A DNA stretch of 6,104 bases, taken from assembly GCA_021731325.1 (NCBI GenBank), contig JAKFXP010000008.1, forward strand, positions 1 to 6,104. Reading direction: 5' to 3'. The position numbers and the translations under genes were made by a program. Numbering within the stretch: the first letter of the stretch is position 1; every line of letters begins with the position of its first letter. This stretch comes from Parcubacteria group bacterium. Its GTDB lineage: Bacteria > Patescibacteriota > Minisyncoccia > Phycocordibacterales > UBA12088. Shown piece after piece: positions 5,347-6,104 of this stretch. Under the pieces are notes generated by a model. The model was not told the origin of the DNA. It ran no database searches and saw only the letters and a program-made list of their open reading frames with translations.

Positions 5347-6104
5347 TTAACTACTGCGTTTAGATCGCACGCGGTCTTGTTCGGTCAATGCCTGTTTGCG
5401 TAAACGAACAGACTGAGGAGTGATTTCCAGGTATTCATCTTCGGCCATGATTTCAAGACCCGTTTCAATCGTTACGAGTTTTGGGGGAATGAGCTTCACT
5501 GCTTCATCCGTGCCCTTGCTACGCATGTTGGTGAGCTGCTTACCTTTGGTGGGATTCACCGTCATCTCGTCACCCTTACTCGTATTACCAATCACCTGTC
5601 CTTCATACACTTCGGTGTTTTCCTTGATATAGAGTACGCCACGCGTCTGAAGATTATCAAGAGCAAAGGCGAGGGCTTTACCCGTTATCTGTGAAATCAT
5701 ACTTCCTTCCGCGCGATGAGAAATTGGTCCTGCATAGGGACGAAAGCCCAACACCTGCGTTGCAAGAATTCCCTCACCCTTCGTATCCATCACAAACTGA
5801 GAGCGGTACCCGAACAGTCCTCGCGTTGGACCCTCGAGCACGACGCGCACGCGCGTATCATGCGGCTCCATTGATATCATGCGTGCGCCGCGAAGACCCA
5901 ATTTTTCAATAACCACCCCTTGATTTTCAGTAGGCACATCCACGGTCACTTCCTCAAACGGTTCCATACGTACCCCGTCCACATTCTTTTCGATAACCCG
6001 TGGCTGACTCACCTGCAACTCATATCCCTCTCGGCGCATCTGCTCAAGCAAAATCGCAATATGGAGTTCACCCCGGCCACGTACGGTAAACCGCTCACCC
6101 CCTC
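5347..6104 (-). CDS. typA: Translational GTPase TypA/BipA, C-terminal part
   Basis: The gene enters from the right edge and the window holds its last 251 codons, so the GTPase domain with the G motifs is outside. The fragment begins GGERFTVRGRGELHIAILLE, the end of the EF-G domain III-like region. Next come the EF-G domain V-like part with TRGLFGYRSQF (about 93-103) and the TypA-specific C-terminal domain: VYEGQVIG (165-172), QLTNMRSKGTDE (189-200), and EYLEITPQSVRLRK (213-226) shortly before the basic tail. These are diagnostic of TypA/BipA and separate it from LepA and EF-G. TypA binds the ribosome in place of EF-G and helps 50S assembly and stress or cold adaptation. Bacterial TypA is near 605 residues, so about 40 percent is seen. 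The TTG at 6051 that looks like a start is an internal Leu codon; the frame stays open to the window edge. The gene ends TAA and looks intact here. No functional link to the next operon is implied. Confidence 0.97.
   Translation of the reverse strand, partial: GGERFTVRGRGELHIAILLEQMRREGYELQVSQPRVIEKNVDGVRMEPFEEVTVDVPTENQGVVIEKLGLRGARMISMEPHDTRVRVVLEGPTRGLFGYRSQFVMDTKGEGILATQVLGFRPYAGPISHRAEGSMISQITGKALAFALDNLQTRGVLYIKENTEVYEGQVIGNTSKGDEMTVNPTKGKQLTNMRSKGTDEAVKLIPPKLVTIETGLEIMAEDEYLEITPQSVRLRKQALTEQDRVRSKRSS

Noticed and set aside
5347..6051. A complete 234-codon gene starting at TTG 6051
   Set aside because: The frame continues to the window edge with typical TypA sequence (FTVRGRGELHIAIL), so the TTG is an internal Leu codon and the gene is truncated by the window.
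1..6104. Mobile element, CRISPR, tRNA/rRNA or defence genes
   Set aside because: I looked for inverted terminal repeats, transposase or integrase motifs, regularly spaced repeats and tRNA-like folds on both strands and saw none.

Overview
The window reads as chromosomal DNA from a bacterium, most likely a member of the Candidate Phyla Radiation/Patescibacteria (Parcubacteria-like). This placement is an inference from three things: a stand-alone HlyD-type adaptor with an enlarged helical insert, a kinase-like H-box region ending in PLTAIKW as I recall from that group, and starts without clear Shine-Dalgarno sequences. No rRNA or other phylogenetic marker confirms it. TGA acts as a stop (the ATPase gene ends in TGA inside an ATGA overlap), so the code looks standard. 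Base composition looks balanced by eye; I did not count it.

Layout. At the left edge, on the + strand, is the last 47 codons of a CorA-family Mg2+ channel with its YGMN motif. Everything else is on the - strand, so in transcription order it reads from right to left: the C-terminal 251 codons of the translational GTPase TypA/BipA (5347-6104, N-terminus outside the window); a 90-bp gap with a hairpin and a plausible promoter; two single-domain response regulators (5256-4858 and 4852-4448); a 228-residue kinase-like protein that keeps the phosphorylatable His but has lost the ATP-binding motifs (4430-3744); then a three-gene exporter made of membrane-fusion/adaptor protein (3683-2103), ABC ATPase (2098-1415) and MacB/FtsX-type permease (1418-174). 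The exporter operon meets corA tail to tail over 27 bp.

How the genes may work together. The adaptor, ATPase and permease form one MacAB-like, or in a bacterium without an outer membrane YknXYZ-like, exporter; the 4-bp gap and the ATGA overlap support co-translation. Upstream, the two receiver-only proteins and the degenerate kinase form a tight block (gaps of 5 and 17 bp) and look like parts of a phosphorelay in which the third protein passes phosphate on instead of using ATP, as ChpT or Spo0B do. The two blocks are 60 bp apart on the same strand and may be one transcription unit, but the window proves no functional link. The phosphorelay block has no sensor and no DNA-binding output, so its input kinase and its output must lie elsewhere.

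The most unusual points are the ATP-motif-less phosphotransferase candidate, an A8 tract at the end of the second regulator that would fuse it in frame to that phosphotransferase after a -1 shift, and the enlarged adaptor. I see no mobile element, CRISPR array, tRNA or rRNA, and no gene-free stretch longer than 90 bp.
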